A DNA stretch of 64,000 nucleotides from Desulfosporosinus hippei DSM 8344 (GTDB lineage: Bacteria; Bacillota; Desulfitobacteriia; Desulfitobacteriales; Desulfitobacteriaceae). The position numbers were made by a program, and so were the translations under genes. Every line of letters starts with the position of its first letter. Within the stretch, counting starts at the first letter, position 1. Under the pieces are notes generated by a model that saw only the letters and a list, made by a program, of their open reading frames with translations, was not told the DNA's origin and ran no database searches. The stretch is from contig NZ_FNCP01000012.1 of assembly GCF_900100785.1 (NCBI RefSeq), forward strand, positions 82,525-146,524, in the 5' to 3' direction. Of the stretch, positions 51,265-60,374 are shown one piece after another.

Positions 51265-52408
51265 GAAATACCCCATAACTCTTTGCTCTTAATAAAATTT
51301 TCTGGGCCCAATTATAATGTGGTTTCATTTCATTCATCTTATTAGTATAATGGCTTTTCGTAACCCCTTGCAAGCCATTACTGTTCTCAATAATGCTCAA
51401 AGCATCTAAATACTCTTCATATCCGACAATATAGAGGGATTGTACGGGAATGATATGACTGGGATGAATAATGGTCTTGCCAATAATTCCATTTTCTTTG
51501 TCCAAAATAACTTCACGGATAAGACCATCAACATATTTATTCAGAAGTTGGCTTCTAATCTTCGTTCGATTATTTCCGAGATTATCGTGAAACTGTTCAA
51601 AGGGACTCTTGCGCAGCTGCGGTTTAAGAACTCTTCCTCCATTAGAGAAGTACTCCCAAACAGGACCGGAGACTACGTAATCACTTTCAAAACGGCTAAA
51701 TATATTAATAATATCGGAAATACAATCACGTATTACCGTTATATCATAGATTGTTACATCCGGACCTCTGCGAATTCCATAATAGCCCGAAAAATCTGTC
51801 GCCCCAATTCGTACATTTAAGACTAAGTCATGATAAGTATCTAAAAGCTCCTTTATGTCCATTAATTCCCGAAAACGGGATTCTCTATAGATGACTTCAT
51901 TACTTTCAATAATGGGCATACCATAGAAAAACCCTGTTGTTTGATTCAGACTCTTAATAGTTTCAAAGTATCTAAAACTTTCGGCTGTGAATTTGGGAAA
52001 GACAAAGCCCGTGATTATCTTGCTGCTGTCTCCCATTCTCTCTATCAGGCGCAGGATCTGTTCGGGATCCCTAACTCTAATGAAGATTAGCGGCAGTTCA
52101 AAGGACTCTAACTCCTGGTTTTCTAAGGTGTTATAAACTTCTTGGACTTGTTTTGCAAGATTCTCCTCAGCAAACGGTACTTCAGCATCTCCAATTGAAT
52201 CTTCCAGACACAAGACAGTTGAGGCAAGTCCTCGATACTTATTAGAAATTATGTCTGAGGCTATAGTCTCTCTAGTCCCTGGCATATAGAGGGACGCACC
52301 CAAGGCGTGTGAAAGAATCCCTCGGGGAGTTTCCTTGTTGAAAAACTCCGGAGCTTTAAAGAATGTGGCCTCTAGGCCTTCTTTCGTCAAATAATTAAAG
52401 TGTCTCAC
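51215..52408 (-). CDS. HpcH/HpaI aldolase, citrate-lyase beta-like (Ter module)
   Basis: 397 residues from a GTG start; no good ribosome site is visible, so the start is uncertain. LASTVLCLEDSIGDAEVPFA carries the acidic metal ligand of CitE/HpcH aldolases, and GAIIDP-like family segments are represented by IIGKTIIHPSHIIPV near residue 300. In Ter operons this protein makes or breaks a C-C bond on a small acid that is joined to the ribosyl part. It is the first gene of the module here. An AGTATATAG/CTATA palindrome lies upstream but no clear promoter. Confidence 0.85.
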   Translation of the reverse strand: MRHFNYLTKEGLEATFFKAPEFFNKETPRGILSHALGASLYMPGTRETIASDIISNKYRGLASTVLCLEDSIGDAEVPFAEENLAKQVQEVYNTLENQELESFELPLIFIRVRDPEQILRLIERMGDSSKIITGFVFPKFTAESFRYFETIKSLNQTTGFFYGMPIIESNEVIYRESRFRELMDIKELLDTYHDLVLNVRIGATDFSGYYGIRRGPDVTIYDITVIRDCISDIINIFSRFESDYVVSGPVWEYFSNGGRVLKPQLRKSPFEQFHDNLGNNRTKIRSQLLNKYVDGLIREVILDKENGIIGKTIIHPSHIIPVQSLYIVGYEEYLDALSIIENSNGLQGVTKSHYTNKMNEMKPHYNWAQKILLRAKSYGVFHEQHNFISLFTEDVYL

Positions 52409-52574
52409 TCAATCGTACTAGCCAAAAGCTGTACTTCTCTCCTTCCTCGGACTGATATAGATTCTATATACTTGTCTACATAAGAATACTACTAATTCCT
52501 TCCTATATGGTGAACATTTGGTGAAATTTATGTTAAATCTTAGTAAAACAATCATTAAAATTGTTTAATGAACA

Positions 52575-52620
52575 TAAAAGAAACCCGGTCAACCGATGTC
52601 GGTTAAGGCGAGTTCCTTTC
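52575..52620 (-). terminator. Terminator downstream of the DsrE-like remnant
   Basis: On the minus strand a long stem with TTAACCGA/TCGGTTGA inside and GGAACTCG/CGGGTTTC outside (G-U pairs) is followed by TTTT. Confidence 0.65.
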
Positions 52621-52670
52621 TGTTCTTCTCTCATCAGAATTGTAATCCACAAAGGCTCATTGGTATCATA

Positions 52671-53110
52671 TTAAAAAGAGAATACTTTTGATTCAGCCGC
52701 TAGATCAATAAGCTGAGCTGCTGTAGACAATTTTGCCCCTGCAATAAATTCATCTTCGCTGAAGAGCCTATATCTGGCACAAGGAGTGCAAATGTAAAAT
52801 GGGACTTCCTTCTCAATTAAGTAATCTATATAAGTTTTAGCATCATCCCCGGTAGGTGCCTTAACATTATCAGCTAATCCCAAAACCCCATAGACCACAG
52901 CATCCAGTATCTCTAAGTCGTCTGGGACATACAGGTTGCCCTTATCATACACTTTTCCTTCCTGGGTGTATAATTCTTTGAGTTTACACATATTTTCATC
53001 TTCAGTATGCCTAGGAAGCAGATTTTTGACATTGCAGCTAGTTCACTATAACGGCAAAAGGCTTCGCTCAAGAGCCAATCACTATTGCCACATATTTTTG
53101 GCATTGGCTA
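52671..53110 (-). pseudogene. DsrE/DsrF-like protein gene, broken in its 5' part
   Basis: The intact frame (52671-52991, 106 residues) is the C-terminal two-thirds of a DsrE-type sulfur-relay protein: IDYLIEKEVPFYICTPCARY and LSTAAQLIDLAAESKVFSF. It starts without a ribosome site. The missing N-terminal strand appears in other frames just upstream (KYVAIVIGS in one, EAFCRYSELAA in another), which fits one or two frameshifts. A real frameshift, a sequencing error or a late start are all possible. A proper terminator follows, so the gene was functional until recently. Confidence 0.5.
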
Positions 53111-53189
53111 AGTTGAGCCTAAATCCAAATTGTTTTGTTTTTATTGATGGGATATCAAAAAAGGTTGCAGCTTCCTGCAACCCTCATGC

Positions 53190-55022
53190 TTAAGTGAGGT
53201 TTTTAAACCGGACAAAAAACGTAGTCCCCTTTGAACCAGTATCTATATCTATCTTAGCGTTATGCCGCGCTACAATGCTATAGCAAACCGCTAACCCCAG
53301 GCCAGTTCCGTTTTCCTTGGTCGTAAAAAAAGGGGTTCCAATTTTCTCAAGTACTTGGGGGGGAATCCCCGAGCCTTCATCGGATACTGCCAACACTATT
53401 TCTTCGTTGTCCATAAAGGTTCTAATCTTAATTGTTCCCCCAGGTAACATGGCCTGGGAACCGTTTTGAACAAGATTTAAAATAAGCTGGAGTATTTCCT
53501 TTTTATCTAAAGGTATTTTGGCAACTTCTTCAAGATCCATCACTATATTCTTTTCGGAAACCAATCCATCAGCTTGGATTAAAGGAAATATATCTTGGAC
53601 AATTTCTTTAAGGCTTTGAACTTCTAATTCAACAACTCTATCCTTTGCCAGAGAAAGAAATTCTGTGATAATCGAGTTAGCCCTATCCAATTCATCAATC
53701 ATAAGCTTAAAAAATTCATTGTATTTAAAGCAGTCTTCCTTACTGCTTAACAATTGGAGAAACCCTCGGACGGTGGTCATTGGGTTCCTGACTTCATGAC
53801 CGATACCTGCCGCCATTTCACCCACAAGACTTAGTCTTTCGAGTCGGGCCATTTCTTTTTCCATTTTGTTTTTTAAGACTTCTTCCTCATACTCCTTGAT
53901 TTTGGTGACATCATAACAGATTCCCACATGTCGAATAAGTTTTCCATGATTGTCGAATATCGGAAATTTTCTCAACCAAATCCATCGTTCTGTTCCGTCA
54001 GGCCTTCTAATTCTATACTGATCTTCAAACAAATCCTGGTTAATATCGTGATCGTTGATAAATGCCTGTAGAATACGTTCTTTATCCTCTGGGTGTATGG
54101 AATCAATAAATGATTGCGGATTTTCATATAAGCTTTGACACGTTCTTCCCCATACCTGCTCGTAGGCCGGGCTAATATAAACAAGGTTTCCACCCTGACG
54201 TATCCAAATTACCTCTCTCAGGTTTTCGACAAGTTCTTTAAATTTGGTTTCGCTTTCCTTGAGTTTAATTTCGTTTAATTTACGTAGGGATATATCCTGA
54301 ACTACTCCATACCATCGAACTACCTTACCCGAGGGATCCTGATCATACTTTACCCTTTCGGATAACCAAATGGTTTCATTGTCTGATCTGATTAGTCTTA
54401 ACTCTAATTCATATTCCTTGCCTTTTAGGGGTTCTTTCATCGTATTTATTATTAAATTTTTGTCGTCAGGATGTACCATCTGCATAAAAGCATCAAAATT
54501 TGGTGCGAATTCATCCCGAGTTAAACCACATATTCGAATCAATTCGTCAGACCAGTAATTTTCTCCTGTGATCGTATTAAACTCCCAATACCCTAACTTA
54601 GCAAATTCTTGAGCTTCTTCTAATCGTTCTTTTGCCTTCCGTTCTGCTTCTTCGGTTTTTTTCTTATCAGTTATGTTACGTCCGGAAGAATACACAAGTT
54701 CTTCTGTCCAGTCAATTGTTATTTCCCAGGCTATCCATTTATAAATCCCTTCTTTACATAGGTACCTTCTCTCAATGCTTAATCTGTCTTGCTTATTAAT
54801 AAGCAAAGACTTTATCGAATTAGTTGCAGCTTCCTTGTCCTCCGGGTGCAAGATGGAATATAAGGTTGATCCCCTCAATTCTTCAGCCGTGTAACCTAAG
54901 ACCTCTTCAAATGCTGAGTTTACATACCGGAATTGCCCGTGCATATCAGATATGCACAGCAATTCTGGAGTAATGCTTAATATTTTTTTGTAATGTTCGT
55001 TACTTAATCCTTCGTTACACAA
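53190..55022 (-). CDS. Multi-PAS sensor histidine kinase (sporulation-kinase-like)
   Basis: 610 residues, no membrane helix. Three PAS/PAC units (about 10-125, 135-255, 265-385; GNLVYISPAYEQVWGR is the third), then HisKA with the phosphorylated His in GIGHEVRNPMTTVRGFL near 408, and the ATPase with NLVQNGSQAM, VSDEGSGIPP and ENGTGLGLAVCYSIV. This soluble, multi-PAS, class-I layout with no neighbouring response regulator is typical of Firmicute phosphorelay kinases such as KinA/KinE, feeding Spo0F or Spo0A. The signal is unknown. Confidence 0.9.
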   Translation of the reverse strand: MCNEGLSNEHYKKILSITPELLCISDMHGQFRYVNSAFEEVLGYTAEELRGSTLYSILHPEDKEAATNSIKSLLINKQDRLSIERRYLCKEGIYKWIAWEITIDWTEELVYSSGRNITDKKKTEEAERKAKERLEEAQEFAKLGYWEFNTITGENYWSDELIRICGLTRDEFAPNFDAFMQMVHPDDKNLIINTMKEPLKGKEYELELRLIRSDNETIWLSERVKYDQDPSGKVVRWYGVVQDISLRKLNEIKLKESETKFKELVENLREVIWIRQGGNLVYISPAYEQVWGRTCQSLYENPQSFIDSIHPEDKERILQAFINDHDINQDLFEDQYRIRRPDGTERWIWLRKFPIFDNHGKLIRHVGICYDVTKIKEYEEEVLKNKMEKEMARLERLSLVGEMAAGIGHEVRNPMTTVRGFLQLLSSKEDCFKYNEFFKLMIDELDRANSIITEFLSLAKDRVVELEVQSLKEIVQDIFPLIQADGLVSEKNIVMDLEEVAKIPLDKKEILQLILNLVQNGSQAMLPGGTIKIRTFMDNEEIVLAVSDEGSGIPPQVLEKIGTPFFTTKENGTGLGLAVCYSIVARHNAKIDIDTGSKGTTFFVRFKNLT

Positions 55023-55454
55023 TCCAAATCCTCCTATGATCTAATCAGTCATCTATATTAACAACCTTCAATCCGCTGATAATTTCAGGTAGCGAGCTTT
55101 ATATGAAATCCTAAACATAATCCGCCATATGTTTCTAAATACCATTATCTTTCCCAATTATTCTACACGTATTGCTATTATCCTTTAAAAATTTTAAATC
55201 CGTAAAATCTCTCTCATTCCCCTTATCTCAATCGAGGGCTTTAAGATATCCGTTTATAAAATCTAACGCGTTTGATGTCACTAAATTAGTGCACTCTATT
55301 TGAAAAAGGCTTTTATATAAGAGATTTCTAAGTTCGATCTAAATCCAGAAAACTTTTCTTAAAATTTAATAATTTACAGGGATTCCCTATTCTGCTGTCG
55401 AAATATACACTATTGGATTCTTAATTACCTATAGGAGTAGAAGGAGGTTAACCC
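55023..55454. other. Divergent spacer between the histidine kinase and a small unknown gene
   Basis: 432 AT-rich bases. Only the AAGGAGG ribosome site of the plus-strand gene is clear; I see no convincing promoter pair, repeat or RNA gene. Confidence 0.4.
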
Positions 55455-55847
55455 TTGGATGATTTCTTACCCTCTTTGAGAAAAATGAATCTTGATATTC
55501 TCAAAGACCTACCAATGTTTACAAATCCTCAACTTGAATGGATTGAGCAGAATCTAGCTAGTGAATTTTGCAAGAAGATTTATGATCAAATCATTGAGTT
55601 TGATTCTAAGCTTGATAATGATAAGCAAGTTGCTGTTCGTTTGGTGAATTTTGGACAATCTGTGACTTTTGTAGTCAACGGCCTGGGATACAGTAACCCA
55701 AGCCTTATTCGTTTCTCTGGAACAATGCCTAATGGTTCGCCTGTGGAATTGATCCAGCATGTCTCTCAAATAAGCTTTCTTTTGACCTCATCTTTGCGCG
55801 ATAACCCTAATGAACCGAAACAAGAGATTGGTTTCAAAACAGAATGA
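55455..55847 (+). CDS. Conserved small protein of unknown function
   Basis: 130 residues from a TTG seven bases after AAGGAGG. No membrane helix or signal. A central block, AVRLVNFGQSVTFVVNGLGY followed by NPSLIRFSGTMPNGSPVELI, looks like a compact mixed alpha/beta domain; the N-terminus is helical and charged. I believe I have seen this pattern in an uncharacterised clostridial family (perhaps DUF6173), but cannot check it. Nothing nearby suggests a role. Confidence 0.65.
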   Translation: MDDFLPSLRKMNLDILKDLPMFTNPQLEWIEQNLASEFCKKIYDQIIEFDSKLDNDKQVAVRLVNFGQSVTFVVNGLGYSNPSLIRFSGTMPNGSPVELIQHVSQISFLLTSSLRDNPNEPKQEIGFKTE

Positions 55848-56042
55848 AGCCACTCTTGCGGCTTCTTCCAGAACAATTTGCTTACTGGTATTGTAACATT
55901 CCGGGTAATCATTACATGGAGCATTCCTTCGCATTCGTAAAACGTGCTTAAAGTCCTATCTAAATAATGACTAATGACATATGCTCTTAGTTTCCCTTAT
56001 CTTGTAAACTGTAGTAAAAAGCCGAAAGGGTACTTGATAGCT

Positions 56043-56228
56043 ATGTATGAAAAAGCAAACAAACCTGGGATTCTACAAGCCGCTCAACTGATATGTGGAA
56101 AAGAAGAATCTCCTACTTTGGTCAGTGATTGCCTAACCCGAATGATGACACCCGAAGAATGGGAGAAATATGGCCCCTTGATTACAGACAAGAGTAAGAA
56201 GATACAGAAATCAAAAAACTTCTTATAA
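56043..56228 (+). CDS. Small hypothetical protein
   Basis: 61 residues from ATG 56043, preceded by GAAAGGG; longer readings start without a ribosome site. Contains ILQAAQLICGKEESPTLVSD and LTRMMTPEEWEKYGPL, and ends very basic (KSKKIQKSKNFL). No family recognised. Confidence 0.45.
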   Translation: MYEKANKPGILQAAQLICGKEESPTLVSDCLTRMMTPEEWEKYGPLITDKSKKIQKSKNFL

Positions 56229-56369
56229 GTCAGCAAAAACCCGCCGCTGTGATAACGTTCGGTTTTTGGTTGGTGAGATTAAATTTATTTTGTCATTTTG
56301 GATTTAATTGAGACTATCCTTAGTAAGAAACTAGCAGGCTACATGTTTAACATGCAGCCTGCTTTCTTT

Positions 56370-57872
56370 CTAAACCTGTTGTTTATCTTCAGCCTTTTGT
56401 TCTACATAATTATCAGGCTCCTTTGTCAGTCGTTTAACCATGCTTTCCAGATCAATCCCGGATACACTTTTCAACATCGCAGGAGCAGTTGCCATCAACG
56501 AGGTAACATAATTACTAACCCTTGCCGCTCCTTCCCCATGACCGGTATCTACTACCGTCAGTTTATCGATGGATTTCAAGGGTTCGGCAACCTTTCCAGC
56601 CAGTTCAGGCAGCATTTTGACGATAATGTCCAGTACAGCGGCTTGACCAAATTTTTCAAAGGCTTCAGCCAGCTTTTCCTTAGCTTCCGCTTCTGCTAAG
56701 CCTTTGAGCCTAACGACCTCTGCCTCTGCCGTCCCTTTAGCTTTTTCGGCCTCAGCGATTGCCAGACCTTCTAAACGTTTTTGTTCGGCATTGGCCTTTG
56801 CTTCAGCCTCTATCCTATATTTTAGAGCATCAGCTTCCCTCATTCGCTTAGCCTTGTCAGCCTCAGCAGCCTGTTCAACTGAATATCTGTCAGCATCCGC
56901 CTTCTTTTTAACTTCAGCGTCATATTGTTTCTCTCGGCGCAGAATTTCTTTTTCCTCAATTTCTATCTCTTTTTCCTTTCTGACTAAGGAAACCTTCATT
57001 TGTTCCTCGATAACCTGTTGCTGAGAGCGAGCCTCTTGAATATGGTAGGCTTGGTCGGCTTCTGCCATTGCTGTGTCCTGATCTTTTTTATAGGAGGCTA
57101 CTTTTAGTTCCTTCTCTTTGGTGGCTTCAGCAATGCTTGTATCTCTAAGCAACTCTGCTCTCTGTCCTTCTTCGGTAGCTTTAGCTTTTTGGATCCGGGC
57201 ATCTCGAACGGCTTGCGCTTCCGCAACTTCCGCATCCCTTTTAACAGCAGCAATCCTCGGTTTACCCAGGGCTTCCAGATAGCCGTTTTTATCTCGGATA
57301 TCTTTAATGGTAAAGGATACAATCTGTAATCCCATTTTCTTCAGGTCCTTAGCTGCCACTCCTTGAACTTCCTGAGCAAATTTGTCCCTATTGCGGTAAA
57401 CTTCCTCAACAGTCATCGTTCCTAATATTGCCCTCAAATGCCCCTCTAATACCTCCTGGGCTTCCTGCTGTATAGATTCTGTAGGTTTACCCATAAATTG
57501 CTCCGCCGCCGTAGCTACATCTTCTACAGACCCACCGATTTTAATAATTGCTACCCCATCGGCCATAACCGGCACACCCTGCTCCGTATATACTTCCGGG
57601 GTGGTCACATCTAACTTATGAGATAACAGGGAAATAAACTGTGCTTGTTGGAAAATAGGCAGAATAAATGCTCCACCGCCCCGAATAATTTTTATCCTTC
57701 GACTCGATTCGTCTGTATGGACATTCTTGCTCCCTAAATAAGAGCCTGTAACAATCATAGCCTCATCAGGGCCAACGGTTTTATACCTGGCCCAAAAGGC
57801 CATGCCTAATACAAGAATAACCCCCAACACAGTCATAGGGATAGCGAATACCCCAAAACCTAAAACTTCCAA
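56370..57872 (-). CDS. Flotillin-family protein
   Basis: About 500 residues from a TTG five bases after GAGAGGAGAGG; an ATG at 57899 and the longer frame to 57989 are alternatives inside the NfeD gene. One N-terminal membrane helix (GVFAIPMTVLGVILVLGMAF), an SPFH/band-7 domain (residues ~30-230), then a long Ala/Glu/Lys-rich coiled coil with many EAEAKA repeats and a GKVAEPLKSIDKLTVVD end. Flotillins scaffold functional membrane microdomains. It lies with an NfeD protein and PspA, as in the Bacillus yuaFGI stress cluster. Confidence 0.9.
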   Translation of the reverse strand: MEVLGFGVFAIPMTVLGVILVLGMAFWARYKTVGPDEAMIVTGSYLGSKNVHTDESSRRIKIIRGGGAFILPIFQQAQFISLLSHKLDVTTPEVYTEQGVPVMADGVAIIKIGGSVEDVATAAEQFMGKPTESIQQEAQEVLEGHLRAILGTMTVEEVYRNRDKFAQEVQGVAAKDLKKMGLQIVSFTIKDIRDKNGYLEALGKPRIAAVKRDAEVAEAQAVRDARIQKAKATEEGQRAELLRDTSIAEATKEKELKVASYKKDQDTAMAEADQAYHIQEARSQQQVIEEQMKVSLVRKEKEIEIEEKEILRREKQYDAEVKKKADADRYSVEQAAEADKAKRMREADALKYRIEAEAKANAEQKRLEGLAIAEAEKAKGTAEAEVVRLKGLAEAEAKEKLAEAFEKFGQAAVLDIIVKMLPELAGKVAEPLKSIDKLTVVDTGHGEGAARVSNYVTSLMATAPAMLKSVSGIDLESMVKRLTKEPDNYVEQKAEDKQQV

Positions 57873-57891
57873 TATTACCTCTCCTCTCAAT

Positions 57892-58416
57892 CTACTCATA
57901 ACGGAAAACGAAAAGTATGCCCTCTTTTGTTTCCCCAACCACGACCCGCGTTCCTGCAGGTATCTCCACTTCTTCAAGATTGCCGGCAATTTGGTTGGTG
58001 TTTCCGGCTCCCACTTTCATGACCACTTCACCATAGCCTTTTACGGGAATCGGAACACTTACCTCACCGATTTTGCCAACGAGATCTTTCATCGAATAAC
58101 CCGTGGAATTTTCACTATTTTTCATGGGTCTTACATATGAAAAATAGACCAAGACTGAAACTGCCATCGAAATTATTACCGAAACAATGACCACTGGGAT
58201 AAGCTCAAGGGATGTGTATCGACTCAGCATAATCCCTGATCCTCCAAAGACTGTGATTCCTCCGACTAGAACCATCGGCTGCAGAAAATCCAGGTGATCC
58301 ATGGAGAGGGCGTCGAAGAAACCACCAAATATGTCGCCTAAAATATCTCCGAATATTATGGTTACCAGTGCAAACAGCACTCCACCGATTAAACAGATCC
58401 AGTAGATGTCAAGCAC
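57892..58416 (-). CDS. NfeD-like membrane protein
   Basis: 174 residues. Three or four hydrophobic segments within residues 1-112, then a soluble OB-fold (residues ~118-174: LVGKIGEVSVPIPVKGYGEV, EIPAGTRVVVGETKEGILFV). NfeD proteins of this short type pair with flotillins (YuaF with YuaG in Bacillus). It overlaps or abuts the flotillin start depending on which codon is used, consistent with coupling. Confidence 0.9.
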   Translation of the reverse strand: MLDIYWICLIGGVLFALVTIIFGDILGDIFGGFFDALSMDHLDFLQPMVLVGGITVFGGSGIMLSRYTSLELIPVVIVSVIISMAVSVLVYFSYVRPMKNSENSTGYSMKDLVGKIGEVSVPIPVKGYGEVVMKVGAGNTNQIAGNLEEVEIPAGTRVVVGETKEGILFVFRYE

Positions 58417-58502
58417 TCACTCTACCTCCCCCTCCATGTTCTGTGATATAAAATGCTGGGATATTAAGTTACTGTGGTAAATACGTGATCGATAAGTGTA
58501 TC

Positions 58503-59180
58503 TTATTCCTTCTTTTTTATAAGATTCTCCTTCAATTCAGATAATTCCTTCTCTATGTCAATCTGATCATTTCCTAGTGCTTCCAATTCCTGATCAAGAC
58601 TTTTAGCTTTCTCTGATAAATCTCTAGCCACATAGGCCTCTGCTTCCATTCGGAGGACTTTCTCTTCCATTCTATCAAAGTTGCGACGAGAACTGTCATT
58701 TCCAAACCCGTTCATGACTCCATAGATTTCCTTTTGAGCTTTGGCTGCCTGAACCCTTGACACCAATGCATCTCGTTTAATCCGTAGTTTCTCGTATTCA
58801 TGTTTCATTTCTTGCAGCTCTGATCTAAGCTTTTCGGCTATAGAATTGCAGTTTTGGTACTGCAGCTGGTAATCCTCAGCCTTAGCTTTTTTATGTTTTT
58901 TGTCTTCTAGGGCTTTGCGGGCTAGGTCTTCCCGGTCTCTATTTAAGGCCTCTATAGCTTGACCTCCTCGTTTCTCAACCATTGCCAGGGCATCATCCAA
59001 TTGGGCCTTGAACTTCCAGGCCACAGCCAACTGCCTTGCTACAGCGGCCTCAGCATCCGCTATATCCTCCTCCATGTCCCGTAGGTATTGATCTAACATT
59101 TTTTCGGGTTCCTCTGCCTTATCAAGCAGAGAATTAAGATTTGCTCTGATATTGTCACTGACCCTTTTAAACAAACCCAT
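58503..59180 (-). CDS. PspA/IM30-family envelope-stress protein
   Basis: 225 residues from ATG 59180, ten bases after AAGGAG. It starts GLFKRVSDNIRANLNSLLDK and is almost wholly coiled coil (EEPEKMLDQYLRDMEEDIAD, LEALGNDQIDIEKELSELKE), the PspA/ESCRT-III-like fold that binds damaged membrane. It precedes nfeD and the flotillin gene in one direction, so the three probably respond to the same envelope stress. A 32-residue membrane peptide gene ends about 40 bases upstream. Confidence 0.9.
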   Translation of the reverse strand: MGLFKRVSDNIRANLNSLLDKAEEPEKMLDQYLRDMEEDIADAEAAVARQLAVAWKFKAQLDDALAMVEKRGGQAIEALNRDREDLARKALEDKKHKKAKAEDYQLQYQNCNSIAEKLRSELQEMKHEYEKLRIKRDALVSRVQAAKAQKEIYGVMNGFGNDSSRRNFDRMEEKVLRMEAEAYVARDLSEKAKSLDQELEALGNDQIDIEKELSELKENLIKKKE

Positions 59181-59221
59181 TAAGTTCACACTCCTTTTCT
59201 TGTCTAGTAATAGAGAAAAAG

Positions 59222-59320
59222 TCATCTTGACAATAAACTTATTCCAAAGACCAAAAGCACCGATAACCCAATAAAGAGCAATTCGTCTCTATACTTTTTG
59301 AAACCGGTTCTGTCAAACAT
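59222..59320 (-). CDS. Small membrane peptide upstream of pspA
   Basis: A 32-residue frame beginning MFDRTGFKKYRDELLF with a hydrophobic helix IGLSVLLVFGISLL and a terminal SR. It has a strong AGGAGG site eight bases upstream and a charged N-terminus followed by one membrane span, the pattern of small regulatory membrane peptides. Its stop lies 41 bases before the pspA start, so it is probably co-transcribed. In other bacteria PspA works with small membrane partners such as PspB, but there is no sequence resemblance. Confidence 0.6.
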   Translation of the reverse strand: MFDRTGFKKYRDELLFIGLSVLLVFGISLLSR

Positions 59321-59706
59321 ATATTCGCCTCCTGTTTTAATTCTAGAATAGAGCAGCGCTAAGGGTAAACTATGTGCTAACCTTCACGAAAGAAACCGCG
59401 TACTATCCTTCTTAATATAGAGGCTTTAAGAAAGCTAAAAGGTTACAAGTATTCTACTAATTAAAAAATTAATTTATGTACCTCCTTCCTAAATTCCCTT
59501 GCGCCATTTCTATAGTTATATGATATCATCTGTTTAAATTAACCACAAATACTAGTTTTAATTACTACGTGACTTTTGGGTTTAGATTTGCCCTTGTTAG
59601 TTAATATCTCTCCATTTCTCTTAATGTAGCTTCAAATACCACATGTTCGGTTATCTGTTATCTTGAAATACGGGTTTCTATGCTCTATAATTAATTTGAG
59701 GTGATA
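59321..59706. other. Divergent spacer upstream of the pspA cluster and the DUF1836-like gene
   Basis: 386 very AT-rich bases between divergent genes. The TTGAGGTGATA ribosome site of the plus-strand gene is the only clear element. No repeat or RNA gene was recognised. Confidence 0.4.
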
Positions 59707-60303
59707 ATGATGCAATTCAATGAAAAGACCCTTAAACAGTTAGTAGAGGAACTCTCCTTGACCCAAGATATAAAGATTACTGATATTCCCGATATCGATC
59801 TATACATGGAACAGCTAACTTCTTTCATGGATAACAGTCTGAGCAATCAAAAGAGAGACGAACAAGATAAAATCCTAACTAAGACAATGATCAACAACTA
59901 TACTAAAGCTGGGCTTGTAATGTCTCCAGTAAAAAAGAAATACAATAAGCGACATATAATTCTCTTAATCCTTGTGTATTATCTTAAAAACATTTTGTCT
60001 ATTAACGATATCAAGAGTTTATTTGAACCAGTTCTTAACAATATTGAAACTCCGGAGGATGATTTGATTTCCCTTGAAGACATCTACTCAACTTTTCTGG
60101 AAGTAAAAAATATTGAATTAGCTTCTTTTGATGAAAGACTAATAGAAAAGGCAACTATGATCAAAGAAAAGACCCAGACCATTGATAAAGATGGTAAAGA
60201 CACAGCCGAGTTATTTTTAATCGTCATAATGCTGATAGCTCAAGCAAATGCCCACAAAAAATTAGCCGAAAAAATAATTGATAAATATTTTGCTAAAACT
60301 TGA
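59707..60303 (+). CDS. DUF1836-family protein
   Basis: About 199 residues; the start is one of the adjacent GTG 59701, ATG 59707 or ATG 59710 behind GAGGTG. IPDIDLYMEQLTSFM, ILTKTMINNYTKAGLVMSPV and KKKYNKRHIILLILVYYLKN are the DUF1836 pattern, a helical family found in Firmicutes with a MerR-like appearance (NNYTKAGL resembles a recognition helix). A DNA-binding role is plausible but untested. The second half is variable and helical. Confidence 0.82.
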   Translation: MMQFNEKTLKQLVEELSLTQDIKITDIPDIDLYMEQLTSFMDNSLSNQKRDEQDKILTKTMINNYTKAGLVMSPVKKKYNKRHIILLILVYYLKNILSINDIKSLFEPVLNNIETPEDDLISLEDIYSTFLEVKNIELASFDERLIEKATMIKEKTQTIDKDGKDTAELFLIVIMLIAQANAHKKLAEKIIDKYFAKT

Positions 60304-60374
60304 GCACCTATATTGGATTCGTTCTATATATAAAGCCCCAAGAATAAGCACAAAAATTGAGATGTGAATTTTTC

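Noticed and set aside
52913..53104. Separate 63-codon gene upstream of the DsrE-like frame
   Set aside because: No ribosome site and its EAFCRYSELAA part fits the missing piece of the DsrE-like protein in another frame.
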